Shown: positions 1-8,772, counted from the stretch's first letter. The stretch: 64,000 nt of DNA from Sphingopyxis sp. (GCF_016463645.1 NZ_JAEMQX010000003.1:59223-123222), one strand, 5' to 3'. Numbers and translations: made by a program. Notes: generated by a model from the sequence alone, not told the origin.

Positions 1-378
1 GGCGTCCAGTCGCGCGCGACACTAAAATGCCTCTATGAACATTGCGCGCTGTTCGTGATGCCTTCCTATCATGAAGGCCTCCCGATCGCGGCCTTGGAAG
101 CCGCAAGCTGCGGCGCGCGCATGTTGTTGAGCGACATCCCGGCCAATCTCGATATCGGGCTCGATCGGGCGAACTATTTCCCGGTCGGCGATGTCGAGGC
201 GCTGACCGGGCGGCTGAATGCCGATTGCGCCGATTTCGAGATCGACCACGCCGGCGTGCGCGCGCGCTTCAGCTGGGACAAGGCGGCCGAAGATACTCTC
301 GACGTCTACCGCGCCGCGCTCGCCGAGCGCCCGGCGACCCGCCGGCCTTCCCCCAGTCCGGGCGTCGTCGAAGCCTAG
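1..378 (+). CDS. Glycosyltransferase family 1/4, C-terminal part (5' end outside window)
   Basis: The reading frame is open from the first base, so the N-terminus lies outside the window and 125 C-terminal residues are visible. They hold the nucleotide-sugar-binding half of a GT-B glycosyltransferase: a 'MPSYHEGLPIAALEAASCG' segment, matching the E-x7-E motif of GT4 enzymes, followed by a typical C-terminal helix around 'FSWDKAAEDTLDVYRAAL'. Family members transfer a sugar from an NDP-sugar to a growing polysaccharide or lipid-linked acceptor at the cytoplasmic face of the inner membrane. The surrounding genes place it in a surface-polysaccharide cluster. The first in-frame ATG at 55 is inside the motif and is not the start. 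The donor sugar cannot be told from this fragment. Confidence 0.85.
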   Translation, partial: GVQSRATLKCLYEHCALFVMPSYHEGLPIAALEAASCGARMLLSDIPANLDIGLDRANYFPVGDVEALTGRLNADCADFEIDHAGVRARFSWDKAAEDTLDVYRAALAERPATRRPSPSPGVVEA

Positions 379-650
379 CCGGAAAGCCGGGCCAGCACCG
401 CCGCGCGATCCGCGGCGTTGATCGGCCCGCTCCATTCGATACCGCCGGCCGCCCGCTTCGCCCGCGCAATCTGCGGACGCCACGCGCCGCCTTGCCATTT
501 CCAGCTGCGGATGCGCCAGCGTCCCGGCCCTTCGGAATCGATCGCCAGCGTCGGCCGGCCGGATTGCCCGCCGCCGTCGCCCTCTTCGGCCGTGCATGCG
601 CCGACAGTCGCGGCGCCGGCGATCGACGTGAGAAGCGTTCTTCGGTCCAT
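375..650 (-). CDS. Small secreted lipoprotein-like protein, unknown function
   Basis: A 91-residue protein starting at the ATG at 650, which has AAGGAG eight bases upstream; a longer frame to 695 lacks a ribosome binding site. The N-terminus 'MDRRTLLTSIAGAATVGACTA' has paired arginines, a short hydrophobic stretch and a cysteine, so it is a Tat- or Sec-type leader that probably ends in a lipobox (GAC). The mature part is about 70 residues, rich in Trp and Arg, with no recognised domain. It ends tail to tail with the glycosyltransferase fragment, overlapping by 4 bases, and lies about 40 bases downstream of the acyltransferase gene, so the two may share a transcript. Function unknown. Confidence 0.6.
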   Translation of the reverse strand: MDRRTLLTSIAGAATVGACTAEEGDGGGQSGRPTLAIDSEGPGRWRIRSWKWQGGAWRPQIARAKRAAGGIEWSGPINAADRAAVLARLSG

Positions 651-691
651 CGAATGATCTCCTTGTCCAGATAACCGCAAAGCGGCCTGCG

Positions 692-1852
692 TCACGGCGC
701 GGCGAGTTTCTCGGGAATGGTCTGCTCCGCGCGCACCGCGTTACGGCCGATCGCGCGTTTGATTGCCGCCTTGCCCAGTCGCTGCCCGGGCAATTCGACG
801 AGCCTGTAGGTCACAAAGGCAAGCGCATATGTAGCCGGCACCACGATCGTTCCGGTCAGCGCAAATCGCCCGATCGCACCGAGCCCGAGGCCGAATTCGC
901 CGATCACCGCCGCCGCGACAGGCTGCAGGATCAAGAGGTGGATCAGATAGGTGCCATAGGAAAGCTCGCCCAGCCAATAGAAGGGCCGGCTGCCGAACAG
1001 GCGCGAGACCCATCCGATCGGCGCGACAGCGCGCAGATGGACCAGCGCGAAGAAACCGAAGACGAGCAGTTCGCGCACCGCGAAATGCAGCAGGTCCTGA
1101 TCGCCTCCGATAGGGATAGCGGCAAGCAACATCGCCGCGGCGAGCTTCCCCCACAGCTGCGCACGGCTCTCCCCGGAGCCTGCGGCGATCAGCATGCCGG
1201 CGAGAAAAAGCTGAAGCTTCAGCGGCAGGAAGGATGGCATCGGATAATCGAGCCCCGCCGCGCCGGCGATCAAGGCAATCGCAACGCCCGCTCCGGCCGC
1301 GATAAACGCGGACCGGGTCCAGCCGATCCGCCGCCCGAGCAGGATGAGAAAGGGAAAGACGAGATAGAATTGCATCTCGAGCCCGAGGCTCCAGTCGGGC
1401 AACGGCGTGCGAAAGGCATGCTCCGGCAGCAATCCGAACAGGAAGCTCAAATGCAGCACGATATTGGCAAGGCTCGCGTCGGTGTAGCGTTCCGCCGGCT
1501 GCAGCCCCTGACCGAGAAACGTATCGATCGCGACCCGGTCGGCATAGATCGCCGGCCCGGCGATCAGCGCCGCCGCCAACGTGACATAGAAAAGCGGCGC
1601 GAGCCGGAAAAAGCGCCGCGTCCAGAAAGCTGCCCAGGTGCCGGGCGCGTTCCAGTCCTCGCTGCCCGAACGCAGCCGATACTGGAACATCATCAGGAAG
1701 CCCGAAAGCAGGATGAACAAATCGACGCCGAGGTCGGGTTTGCTCACCAGCGGCAGGCGGAAACCGGTCAGGATCATCATATGCCCGACCAGCACCCAGA
1801 GCGCCGCGACGCCGCGCAGGCCGTCCAGACACTCGACTCGCCGAATGTCCAT
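692..1852 (-). CDS. Acyltransferase family 3 membrane protein
   Basis: A 386-residue integral membrane protein of the acyltransferase-3 / OafA-NodX-ExoZ family, which O-acylates (often O-acetylates) polysaccharide or lipid sugars. The N-terminus 'VECLDGLRGVAALWVLVGHM' is the family's signature first helix with its conserved His. The later 'LGLEMQFYLVFPFLILLGRR' segment is the second hallmark. About ten hydrophobic helices follow, and the length is typical. The start at 1852 has GGAGG seven bases upstream; an apparent extension to 2110 has none. Placement among glycosyltransferases suggests it decorates the exported polysaccharide. Acyl group and acceptor are not known. Confidence 0.88.
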   Translation of the reverse strand: MDIRRVECLDGLRGVAALWVLVGHMMILTGFRLPLVSKPDLGVDLFILLSGFLMMFQYRLRSGSEDWNAPGTWAAFWTRRFFRLAPLFYVTLAAALIAGPAIYADRVAIDTFLGQGLQPAERYTDASLANIVLHLSFLFGLLPEHAFRTPLPDWSLGLEMQFYLVFPFLILLGRRIGWTRSAFIAAGAGVAIALIAGAAGLDYPMPSFLPLKLQLFLAGMLIAAGSGESRAQLWGKLAAAMLLAAIPIGGDQDLLHFAVRELLVFGFFALVHLRAVAPIGWVSRLFGSRPFYWLGELSYGTYLIHLLILQPVAAAVIGEFGLGLGAIGRFALTGTIVVPATYALAFVTYRLVELPGQRLGKAAIKRAIGRNAVRAEQTIPEKLAAP

Positions 1853-2036
1853 ATAATACCTCCGCGAATGTTCGTCGATGCTCGCCCTGATAGACGTATC
1901 GGGGCGCAAAACCCCCTGAAATCGGCCAGCTGCCCCCCGCGGACGATGAAGCGGGCCACGCCGTGTGCACTGCAACAAATGGCCGTGGTAAGCGTTGTCC
2001 CGAGGCGAATTCCGCACCCCATTCCAGCGAGGAAAC

Positions 2037-3209
2037 ATGCTGCACCGAAAGCGGATATTATTCGCGATCAACTCGCTTGCGGGCGGCGGTGCCGAGCGCG
2101 TGCTCGTCACCCTGCTCGGCGCATCCGGGCCCTGGCGCGATCGCTACGACATTCATCTCGCACTGCTCGACGACGAGCCGCGCGCCTATGAGCCGCCCGA
2201 CTGGGTCACGGTCCACCAACTCGACGCGCGCTACAAATTGCTGCCCAGCCTGACCCGGCTTCGCGCACTCGCGGCGCGGCTCGCGCCGCACGCGACGCTC
2301 AGCTTCCTGACCCGCGCCAATATCGCCAATGCCTGGGCGATGGCGGGCCGCGGCCGTCCTTGGCTGATCAGCGAACGCGTCAACACCAGCGCGCATCTGG
2401 GTCACGCACGCGCGGCCAGGGCGATGGTGCGCATGGTCTATCCGCGCGCCGCGCATGTGATCGCCGTCTCGGACGGCGTCGTCGAGGATCTTGCCGCCAA
2501 TTTCGGCGTTGCGCGGGGTCGCATGTCGGCGATTGCCAATCCGGTCGATCACCGCCGCATCGCGGAACTCGCCGCCGAACCGCCCGCTTTTGTCCCCGCC
2601 TGCCCTTACATCGCCGCCGCCGGACGGCTCACCCCCAACAAGAACTTCCCCCTCCTGCTCCGCGCCTATGCGAATGCCGCGCCGCCCGAGCGCCTCGTCA
2701 TTCTGGGCGAAGGACCCGAGCGTGGCGCGCTTGAGGCGCTCGCCGCGTCGCTCGGCATTGCCGACCGCGTCGACATGCCCGGCTTTGCCGCCAATCCCTT
2801 TGCCATCGTGGCACGCGCACGGGCCTACGCAATGCCTTCCAATGCCGAGGGTTTCCCGAACGGGCTGGTCGAGGCGATGGCGTGCGGCGTGCCCGTCATC
2901 GCGACGAATTGCGCGTCGGGGCCGTCCGAGATTCTCGCCGGCCAGCCGCGCAGCGCCATTACCGGCCCGATCGACGTCGATGCGGGGGCACTGGTGCCCA
3001 CCGACGATGCGCCGGCCTTTGCCGCCGCGCTCGGCCGTGTGCTCGCTGAGCCGCGCCGCAGCATCTGCGGCGCCCGCGCACGCGATCGCTCGCAAGCCTA
3101 TGGCGTCGAGCAGGCGGCCGCCAATTACTGGGGAAGGATCGAGGCAGCGCTCGCCTCATCCGCCGAAACCGCAAATATCGCAACATTCCATCCGGGAGCA
3201 AGTTCATGA
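2037..3209 (+). CDS. Glycosyltransferase family 4
   Basis: A 390-residue GT-B glycosyltransferase. Its N-terminal domain begins 'ILFAINSLAGGGAERVLVTL', the GGAER loop of GT4 enzymes. The C-terminal domain has 'GRLTPNKNFPLLLRAY', 'ILGEGPERGAL' and the E-x7-E motif 'EGFPNGLVEAMACGVPVIAT'. It should add one sugar to a polysaccharide repeat unit in the cytoplasm. The start at 2037 is preceded by GCGAGGAA; the frame opens further upstream without a binding site. The stop overlaps the ATG of the next gene (ATGA, 3206-3209), so it is translationally coupled to the Wza-like export lipoprotein. Donor and linkage cannot be read from the sequence. Confidence 0.9.
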   Translation: MLHRKRILFAINSLAGGGAERVLVTLLGASGPWRDRYDIHLALLDDEPRAYEPPDWVTVHQLDARYKLLPSLTRLRALAARLAPHATLSFLTRANIANAWAMAGRGRPWLISERVNTSAHLGHARAARAMVRMVYPRAAHVIAVSDGVVEDLAANFGVARGRMSAIANPVDHRRIAELAAEPPAFVPACPYIAAAGRLTPNKNFPLLLRAYANAAPPERLVILGEGPERGALEALAASLGIADRVDMPGFAANPFAIVARARAYAMPSNAEGFPNGLVEAMACGVPVIATNCASGPSEILAGQPRSAITGPIDVDAGALVPTDDAPAFAAALGRVLAEPRRSICGARARDRSQAYGVEQAAANYWGRIEAALASSAETANIATFHPGASS

Positions 3210-3769
3210 AATTCTACAGGCAGATCGCGCTGGCGGGGGCGCTTGCGATACTCGGCGGTTGCGCGGGGCAGACCCCGCTTGCCGGCAGCGGCGACGCGCC
3301 GCCGCCCGCCGCGGCGTTCGTCCTGTCGCCCGGCGACAAGATCAAGATCGCGACCTATGGCGAGGAAACGCTCACCGGCGATTTCGAGGTATCGCCTGCC
3401 GGCACCATCGCCTTTCCGCTGATCGGCGAGGTCAAAGCCGCAGGCCTGCAAACCGGCGAGCTGTCGAAGGCGCTCGAAGCCAGGCTCGGCGAGGGCTATC
3501 TGCTCGAACCGAAAGTCTCGGTGCAGGTCGCGAGCTTCCGCCCCGTCTATGTGCTCGGCGAGGTGAACAAGCCTGGGGAATATCCCTATACGCAGGGGCT
3601 CACCATTCGCGGCGCCGTCGCCAAGGCCGACGGTTTCACCTATCGCGCCAACGAGAAGCGCGTGTTCCTGAAGCGCGCAGGCGAAGCCGGCGAAACCGCC
3701 TATCCGCTCACCGCCGATTTTGCGGTCCTCCCCGGCGACACGATCCGCTTCGGCGAGCGCTATTTCTGA
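3206..3769 (+). CDS. Polysaccharide export lipoprotein, Wza/GumB-like
   Basis: A 187-residue outer-membrane polysaccharide export protein. Residues 1-18 form a lipoprotein signal ending 'LGGCAG', with Cys18 the likely lipidated residue. Residues about 38-110 ('LSPGDKIKIATYGEE...') are the poly-export domain, and residues about 112-185 ('PVYVLGEVNKPGEYPYTQGLTI') form a SLBB domain. It is shorter than E. coli Wza and closer in size to the Xanthomonas GumB class. The family forms the periplasmic and outer-membrane export channel. No partner chain-length regulator/kinase (Wzc/GumC) is in the window. It overlaps the upstream glycosyltransferase by 4 bases and the next gene by 1. Confidence 0.93.
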   Translation: MKFYRQIALAGALAILGGCAGQTPLAGSGDAPPPAAAFVLSPGDKIKIATYGEETLTGDFEVSPAGTIAFPLIGEVKAAGLQTGELSKALEARLGEGYLLEPKVSVQVASFRPVYVLGEVNKPGEYPYTQGLTIRGAVAKADGFTYRANEKRVFLKRAGEAGETAYPLTADFAVLPGDTIRFGERYF

Positions 3770-4494
3770 TGGATATGGCCACCGCATCGCTCGCACCCGC
3801 GCCAGCATTCGAAGAACCGGTGCCCGACGAAGCCGGCAAACCACATTTGCGCGGTTGCCCGGTCAGCTTCGCGAAGCTTAAGGCGCTGCTCGCTGCCGAC
3901 CTCTATCGCTATGCCGGGCGCGTCGGCTTCGGCGCCTTCGCGAAGCATTATGCCTTTACGCCGGGATATAAATATACGGTGCTGATGCGCACCACCGGTT
4001 GGCTTAAACTGAAGCCCGCCAAAGGTTTCGGCTTCTACATTCTCTTCAAGTGGCTGCTACTGCGCGCACGCTACAAATATGGCTTCGCGATCCCGGAATA
4101 TATGGAGATCGGGCCCGGCCTCTTCCTCAACCGCTTCGGCGGCTTCTATTTCCACGGCGACACGGTGCTGGGCAGCAATGTCAACATCACCCACGGCGTC
4201 GTCCTCGGCTATATGAACCGCGGTGGACGGCGCGGCGCGCCAGTGATCGGCGACCGCACCTTCTTGGGGTCGGGCGCCAAGGTGATCGGCGGCATTCATG
4301 TCGGGGCGGAGGCCGCGATCGGCGCCAATGCGGTGGTGACTAAGGACGTGCCCGAACGCGGCGTCGTCGGCGGCATCCCCGCGAAGCTGCTCTCGGATCA
4401 GGGATCGGACGGCTATATCAATCGCCTCGCGCCGCCCGAGTTGCTCGCGGCATGCGAAGGAGCGCTGCACGGGTCGCGGACGAAGCCGGTCTGA
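3769..4494 (+). CDS. Hexapeptide-repeat O-acetyltransferase (serine acetyltransferase-like)
   Basis: A 241-residue protein whose C-terminal half is a left-handed beta-helix acetyltransferase: 'NITHGVVLGY' with the likely catalytic His, then repeats such as 'VIGDRTFLGSGAKVIGGIHVGAEAAIGANAVVTKDVP' and 'GIPAKLL'. It resembles serine O-acetyltransferase (CysE), but context favours an acetyl-CoA-dependent modifier of a polysaccharide sugar. The N-terminal about 100 residues are a helical region found in the polysaccharide-associated SAT-like enzymes. The ATG at 3769 shares a base with the upstream stop (TGATG); a second ATG at 3775 is possible. It is the last gene of a three-gene overlapping unit. 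Confidence 0.85.
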   Translation: MDMATASLAPAPAFEEPVPDEAGKPHLRGCPVSFAKLKALLAADLYRYAGRVGFGAFAKHYAFTPGYKYTVLMRTTGWLKLKPAKGFGFYILFKWLLLRARYKYGFAIPEYMEIGPGLFLNRFGGFYFHGDTVLGSNVNITHGVVLGYMNRGGRRGAPVIGDRTFLGSGAKVIGGIHVGAEAAIGANAVVTKDVPERGVVGGIPAKLLSDQGSDGYINRLAPPELLAACEGALHGSRTKPV

Positions 4495-4501
4495 GGCGCC
4501 G

Positions 4502-5800
4502 TTACAGGCCCGAGAAGGTCACCCCCACCGACGCCCGATTGTCGGCAAACTCGCGGCCCGCCGTCAGGCCTTGGCTCGACTGGGTGCGCCGCTGCACGTC
4601 GAACCGCAGCGCCAGCCGCTTGCTCACAAGGTACGACGCGCTGCCGCGCCAGGTCCAACGGTCGTCCTTCCGGTCGATATTGTTGAAATCGCGCTTTTCA
4701 AGCTCGCCACCCGCGCTGATGATCAGGTTGCGCAGCAGTTCGTAATCGGCGCGGAGTGTCATGTTCGTCGCCAGATAGCCCGTCGCGCCATTGACCCCGG
4801 TCTCGCGGATACCGCGATCGACCGTTCCGGTGATCGTCACCAGCGGCGTCAGAAAGTAGGCGAGTTCGCCGCGCACGAGGAAGCCCGAGACATCCTCGAA
4901 CTCTGCCGGACGATAATCCTGATGCAGATAGCCGAACCGCAGCGATCCCCGCGCCTTGCGGCCAAGCTCGAAACTCGCGCCCGCGGCGAAGTCGAAGCCG
5001 TTCGAATCGCGCGCCGCGACGGGGCCCGTCCGTTCGCGATAATCGCGCTTGTTGACCGAACCCGCAACAAACAGCGCGATGCTGGGGCTCAGCGCATATT
5101 CGCCGATCGCGGTGCCGGTGTAGATCGTATGGTCGCGGAAATCCTGATCGATCTCCTCGCCGCCGGGGGTAAGGCTATCGCCATAATTGCGGTTCTCGAC
5201 ATCGACAACGCCGCGCACGCGCAGGCGGTTGAAGACGTGCGTGTAGGTCGCGGTGCCTCCGCTCAGCGTGAAACGGATCGGCCGCGACGCCTGTGTCGGC
5301 GAATCGGGCGAGACGCGCTCCTGGCTGTAGCGCCCGTTGCGCAACGTCAGATTGAGCGTATCCGACCTGCTGATCGTATAGAGCGCGCCGGCATTCACCG
5401 AATATTGCGTGGCATTCTCTCTCGACCGGTCGGCATAGCGCAGCAGGTCGAGTTCGCCGTCGAGCGACAATTTGAGGTCCGGCGACGGCCGCACCAGCGA
5501 CAGCCGCGGGCGGATACGCACATAGGCGTCGCCGATCTCGTCATCGGGCTGGGCATAGAGATTGTCGTCATAACCGACCCCGATCGCCATCCGCGGCAAC
5601 AGCTCAAGCGTGCCGACATGGATCGGTTCGGGCGTATAGTCAGGGCGGCGGCGTTCGAGCACGCTGACATTACGGTCGCGCCCGAAGCTGTTCTCACTCG
5701 ACACCGACCCCAGCCCGTCGGTGGCGTCCGACTGCTGTGCAAGCGCAGGCGCGGCGACGCCGCAGCTGCCGAGCAGCGAAAGGAGGATCGCGCGCTTCAT
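4502..5800 (-). CDS. Outer-membrane beta-barrel protein (BBP2_2-like)
   Basis: A 432-residue protein with a Sec signal peptide (residues 1-21, ending 'ALA') and a body of alternating amphipathic strands that ends in a hydrophobic residue ('GVTFSGL'), as expected for an outer-membrane barrel. The strand pattern ('RMAIGVGYDDNLYAQPDDEIGDAYVRIRPRL...') matches the putative beta-barrel porin 2 family, common in exopolysaccharide loci of sphingomonads and other Proteobacteria. It probably takes part in secretion of the polymer or its passage across the outer membrane. Its ATG overlaps the stop of the upstream nuclease-fold gene (ATGA), making it last of a four-gene overlapping operon. Confidence 0.8.
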   Translation of the reverse strand: MKRAILLSLLGSCGVAAPALAQQSDATDGLGSVSSENSFGRDRNVSVLERRRPDYTPEPIHVGTLELLPRMAIGVGYDDNLYAQPDDEIGDAYVRIRPRLSLVRPSPDLKLSLDGELDLLRYADRSRENATQYSVNAGALYTISRSDTLNLTLRNGRYSQERVSPDSPTQASRPIRFTLSGGTATYTHVFNRLRVRGVVDVENRNYGDSLTPGGEEIDQDFRDHTIYTGTAIGEYALSPSIALFVAGSVNKRDYRERTGPVAARDSNGFDFAAGASFELGRKARGSLRFGYLHQDYRPAEFEDVSGFLVRGELAYFLTPLVTITGTVDRGIRETGVNGATGYLATNMTLRADYELLRNLIISAGGELEKRDFNNIDRKDDRWTWRGSASYLVSKRLALRFDVQRRTQSSQGLTAGREFADNRASVGVTFSGL

Positions 5801-6714
5801 CGGCTTGCCAGCGTCACGAGCAGTGGACGATGATCGGATCCGGTTGCGGCAAGCGCCCGCCCTGATACGAGCCCCCAGTCGGGTCCGGCGTAAAGCTGGT
5901 CGATCGGCAGCACGGGAAAGACGCGCGGCCAGCTCGGCAGCGCGCGCGTCATGCGCGTCAGCGGTGCGAGGGCGCGGTCCTGCTCGCGCATCGCCGCGGC
6001 CCAGGGGGTCAGGTTCATGTCGCCTGCAACGATCAGGGAGCCGCGATCGATCCGTGACAGCGCGCGCGCCACATCGCGTCTACGCACCGCCTGATCGCGC
6101 GATGTGGGCCAGGGATAATGAAGCGTTACCGCGGTAAAAGGGGGCCTGCCCGGCCCCATAACCCGCGCCCAGAGCAGCGGCGGCCCGAATTTGCGTCCTT
6201 TCGCGTCCTTCAGGAAATAATCGCTGTCGACGATTGGCCAGCGCGAGAAAATGGCGAGCGCGCAGCCCGGCGGGCATTTGGTCGCATAGGCGAAGTGCTG
6301 GCCCAGCGCCGCGAGCATCGGCGCAAAACTGCCGTCGACCTCCTGCAGCATCACGATATCGGGCTTCGCGTCGATGATCGCCTGCGCGCTATCGGCGGGG
6401 TCGGCGTTATCGACCCACAGATTGTGCGTCAGCACGCGGACCTGCGGGGTACCCGGCCGTGCGGCGGGGATTTCGCGTGCAAGTTCGGGCGCCACGACGA
6501 TCGCGACCGGCAGCAACGCGAGCGACGCCGCGCCGATCGTCCAGCCGCCCCGTCTTCGCGCGAGCAGAAGCCCCAGAAGGGCGACGATCCCGAATAGCGG
6601 CAGAAACGACGCCAACGCATCGAGCGCAGGCACGAAGCGCCCGCCAAGCGAAAGCCATGCGCAGAGACACGCACCGCCCGTCAGCAGCACGCCGAAAGCG
6701 CGGACAAACTTCAC
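5797..6714 (-). CDS. Endonuclease/exonuclease/phosphatase-fold membrane-anchored protein
   Basis: A 305-residue protein. Residues 1-80 hold two or three hydrophobic segments, so the catalytic domain is membrane-anchored and probably periplasmic. The rest is an endonuclease/exonuclease/phosphatase (EEP) domain: 'VLTHNLWVDN', 'DIVMLQEVDG' (metal-binding Glu), 'LIVAGDMNLTPW' and 'GSDHRPLLVTL' (catalytic Asp-His). The family cleaves phosphoester bonds in nucleic acids, sphingomyelin or phosphoinositides. The start is taken as GTG at 6714, which overlaps the upstream stop as GTGA; a longer open frame lies inside the neighbouring gene. Position between glycosyltransferases and an outer-membrane barrel points to a lipid- or polymer-phosphate substrate, but that is inference. 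Confidence 0.82.
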   Translation of the reverse strand: MKFVRAFGVLLTGGACLCAWLSLGGRFVPALDALASFLPLFGIVALLGLLLARRRGGWTIGAASLALLPVAIVVAPELAREIPAARPGTPQVRVLTHNLWVDNADPADSAQAIIDAKPDIVMLQEVDGSFAPMLAALGQHFAYATKCPPGCALAIFSRWPIVDSDYFLKDAKGRKFGPPLLWARVMGPGRPPFTAVTLHYPWPTSRDQAVRRRDVARALSRIDRGSLIVAGDMNLTPWAAAMREQDRALAPLTRMTRALPSWPRVFPVLPIDQLYAGPDWGLVSGRALAATGSDHRPLLVTLASR

Positions 6715-7676
6715 GCGCGTGCCAGCAGCCGGTTGCGCAGGGCATGGCCCGATTGCCGGACCGAGGCCGGAATGAACTTCGCGGCAAGAAGCAGCGCGGC
6801 GGTGCCTGCGCCTTCCGGCAGATAGACGTCGCCCAGCCGGATTTCGGTCCGTCCCGGATATTTCATCGCATAGCGCGCATAATGCGCGATCTCCTGGTTC
6901 ACGAGACGCCGCAGCAATCCGGCCTCCTCCGCGGTCGCATCGGCGATCAGCGCGCGCGCGGTCTCCACGAGGCACGGCAGATCGAGCGTCGTCGTCGACT
7001 TGCTGACCTTGTTTTCGCTGTCGCGATGAAAGACGGCGGTGATGCGCGGATCATAACGGAGCTTGCCCTTGGCGAGCACGCGCAACCACAGATCCTTGTC
7101 ACCGCCGCGCACGGCACGCCCTTCGGGAAACAGACCCGCCTCGAACAATGTCTCGTGCCGGATCGCGATCGCGCCCGTCCACATCGGGCATTCGCGCACG
7201 GCGAGCCATGCCGAGAGAAAATCTGCGAGATCGAGGGTTGTCGCCTGCTCCAGTGCCGGCGCGATCCGCTGCAATTGCGTCCTGTCGGAGAATTCATGAT
7301 CGAAACGGGTCGCTGCCGCGCACACCGCGGGGTCGGCGGCGATCCCTTCGGCCAGCACCGCAAGATGGTCGGGCCGCCAGAGGTCGTCGGCATCGAGAAA
7401 GGCGATCCAGTCGCCGCTCGCGGCGCGAATGCCGAGATTGCGGCCGGCATAACCACCCGGCCCCCGGGTCGACAGGTCGAGCAGCTTGACGCGATCTTGC
7501 CCGATCGCCGCGACGCGTTCGCGCCCGCCGTCGGTCGAGCAGTTGTCGATCACCAATATCTCGTGCGCCGGCATCGTCTGCGCCAGCACGCTCTCGATCG
7601 CCGCACTCACATGCGCAGCCTTGTTATATAGCGGAATCACGACCGAAAAGCGCGGAGAAGAATAGGGAGAAGCCAT
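6711..7676 (-). CDS. Glycosyltransferase family 2
   Basis: A 321-residue GT-A enzyme. 'FSVVIPLYNKAAHVSAAIESVL' opens the nucleotide-binding domain, 'ILVIDNCSTDGG' follows, and 'WIAFLDADDLWRPDHL' contains the DxD metal-binding motif. GT2 enzymes transfer a sugar from an NDP-sugar to a lipid-linked acceptor on the cytoplasmic side. The start at 7676 shares a base with the upstream stop (TGATG); an upstream extension is not needed. It is the second of four overlapping minus-strand genes (GT2, GT2, EEP protein, beta-barrel). The acceptor and donor cannot be told. Confidence 0.9.
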   Translation of the reverse strand: MASPYSSPRFSVVIPLYNKAAHVSAAIESVLAQTMPAHEILVIDNCSTDGGRERVAAIGQDRVKLLDLSTRGPGGYAGRNLGIRAASGDWIAFLDADDLWRPDHLAVLAEGIAADPAVCAAATRFDHEFSDRTQLQRIAPALEQATTLDLADFLSAWLAVRECPMWTGAIAIRHETLFEAGLFPEGRAVRGGDKDLWLRVLAKGKLRYDPRITAVFHRDSENKVSKSTTTLDLPCLVETARALIADATAEEAGLLRRLVNQEIAHYARYAMKYPGRTEIRLGDVYLPEGAGTAALLLAAKFIPASVRQSGHALRNRLLARA

Positions 7677-8551
7677 CAGTCGCGTGCTGCCTTTCGTCCC
7701 CCCGCCAGATTGAAATATTCGCCCACCGCCACCCCGGCGAGTTCGAGCGTAAGCCACATCACCGCGGCGCGGCGGCGGACCGACAGTTCGCGCGTGATCG
7801 CGGCGCGGCGCAGCCGGCGGATCGTGTCGACCGCGGTGACACCCAGCACATGGGCAAGCCGCGGACGCTGCTTCGTGCGATCCCAGCGCCCCCCGCTGAG
7901 CCGTTGACGCTTGCGCACCAGTTCGGCGCGGCTGGCGCGGACCGGGTGGCGCACGATCATCGACGGAATATGGACGAGCGGATAGCCCGCATCGCGGATA
8001 CGCAGCGCCATCTGCCGGTCGCCGCCCGACTTCAGGGCCGCGTCAAAGCCGCCAAGGGCCTTCAACACCGCGGTCTCGCTCGCCCAGTTGGCGGTCGCGC
8101 AATTGCCGCGCGCCGCATGCGCCTGAGGAAAACTGAACAGGCGCTCGTAATCGCCGAACACCTCGCGTTCCTGCTCGATCTCGTCGAACAGCTCGATCTT
8201 GCCTGCGAGCACGCCGAATCCCGGCCTCGCCGCCGCCGCGTGCAATATCTCTTCCAGCCAGTCAGGTGCCGGCTCGCAATCGGCGTCGGTAAAGGCGGTG
8301 ATCGGCGCCCGGACGCGTCCGATCCCGAGATTTCGCGCGACATAGGAACCGGGCAGCGGCTCTTCGAGCAACTCGACGTCCTTATAGCTGCGCGCAATCT
8401 CGCGCGTCGCATCGCTCGACCCATTATCGACAACGATGATCTGATAGGCGCTGCGCGGCAGCGTTTGCTGCATAAGCGCATCAAGGCAGCGGGCGAGCAC
8501 GGCCTCGCCGTTCCAAACGGGTATGACGACTGCAACTTCGAACATGAACAT
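7676..8551 (-). CDS. Glycosyltransferase family 2
   Basis: A 291-residue GT-A glycosyltransferase with 'VAVVIPVWNGEAVLARCLDAL', 'IIVVDNGSSDATREIA' and 'ITAFTDADCEPAPDWLEE' (DxD-type motif). A C-terminal basic/hydrophobic region ('RRLRRAAITRELSVRRRAAVMWLTLELAGV') probably sits at the membrane. Two ATGs (8551 and 8545) are close together with only a weak ACAGGC upstream, so the exact start is uncertain by two codons. It is the first gene of the overlapping four-gene minus-strand operon and is divergent from the GT25 gene across a 221-base spacer. Confidence 0.9.
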   Translation of the reverse strand: MFMFEVAVVIPVWNGEAVLARCLDALMQQTLPRSAYQIIVVDNGSSDATREIARSYKDVELLEEPLPGSYVARNLGIGRVRAPITAFTDADCEPAPDWLEEILHAAAARPGFGVLAGKIELFDEIEQEREVFGDYERLFSFPQAHAARGNCATANWASETAVLKALGGFDAALKSGGDRQMALRIRDAGYPLVHIPSMIVRHPVRASRAELVRKRQRLSGGRWDRTKQRPRLAHVLGVTAVDTIRRLRRAAITRELSVRRRAAVMWLTLELAGVAVGEYFNLAGGRKAARD

Positions 8552-8772
8552 GCCTGTTTAAGTGCCCCCGCCCACGTCCAATCGGCCTCCTGCCCTGCGC
8601 CGGTCAACCATATGCTGCACCTGCGAAGACGAGCCGCCCTGTTGACCGGACGACCGGAGCGCGCGCGCCTTCGCTCTCGAATAATTGCCCGCTACCAAGG
8701 ATCGTATCGGGCCGTTCACATGTTCTGCACCGCGCAGAGCCGGCTTTGGCGGCAAATAGGAGACGCATATCC
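8552..8772. promoter_or_regulatory. Divergent intergenic region with a spaced 9-bp inverted repeat
   Basis: This 221-base spacer separates two outward-facing polysaccharide transcription units, so it should hold both promoters. It contains a perfect inverted repeat, CCGGTCAAC at 8600-8608 and GTTGACCGG at 8641-8649, 41 bases apart centre to centre (about four helical turns). That spacing suits two operator half-sites or two bound dimers better than a terminator. No convincing -35/-10 pair was identified. Confidence 0.3.

Noticed and set aside
2491..4494. A 667-codon plus-strand frame that would fuse to the O-acetyltransferase
   Set aside because: The 5' part is a frame-shifted shadow of the GT4 and export lipoprotein genes; the acetyltransferase start at 3769 overlaps the upstream stop as in the rest of the operon.
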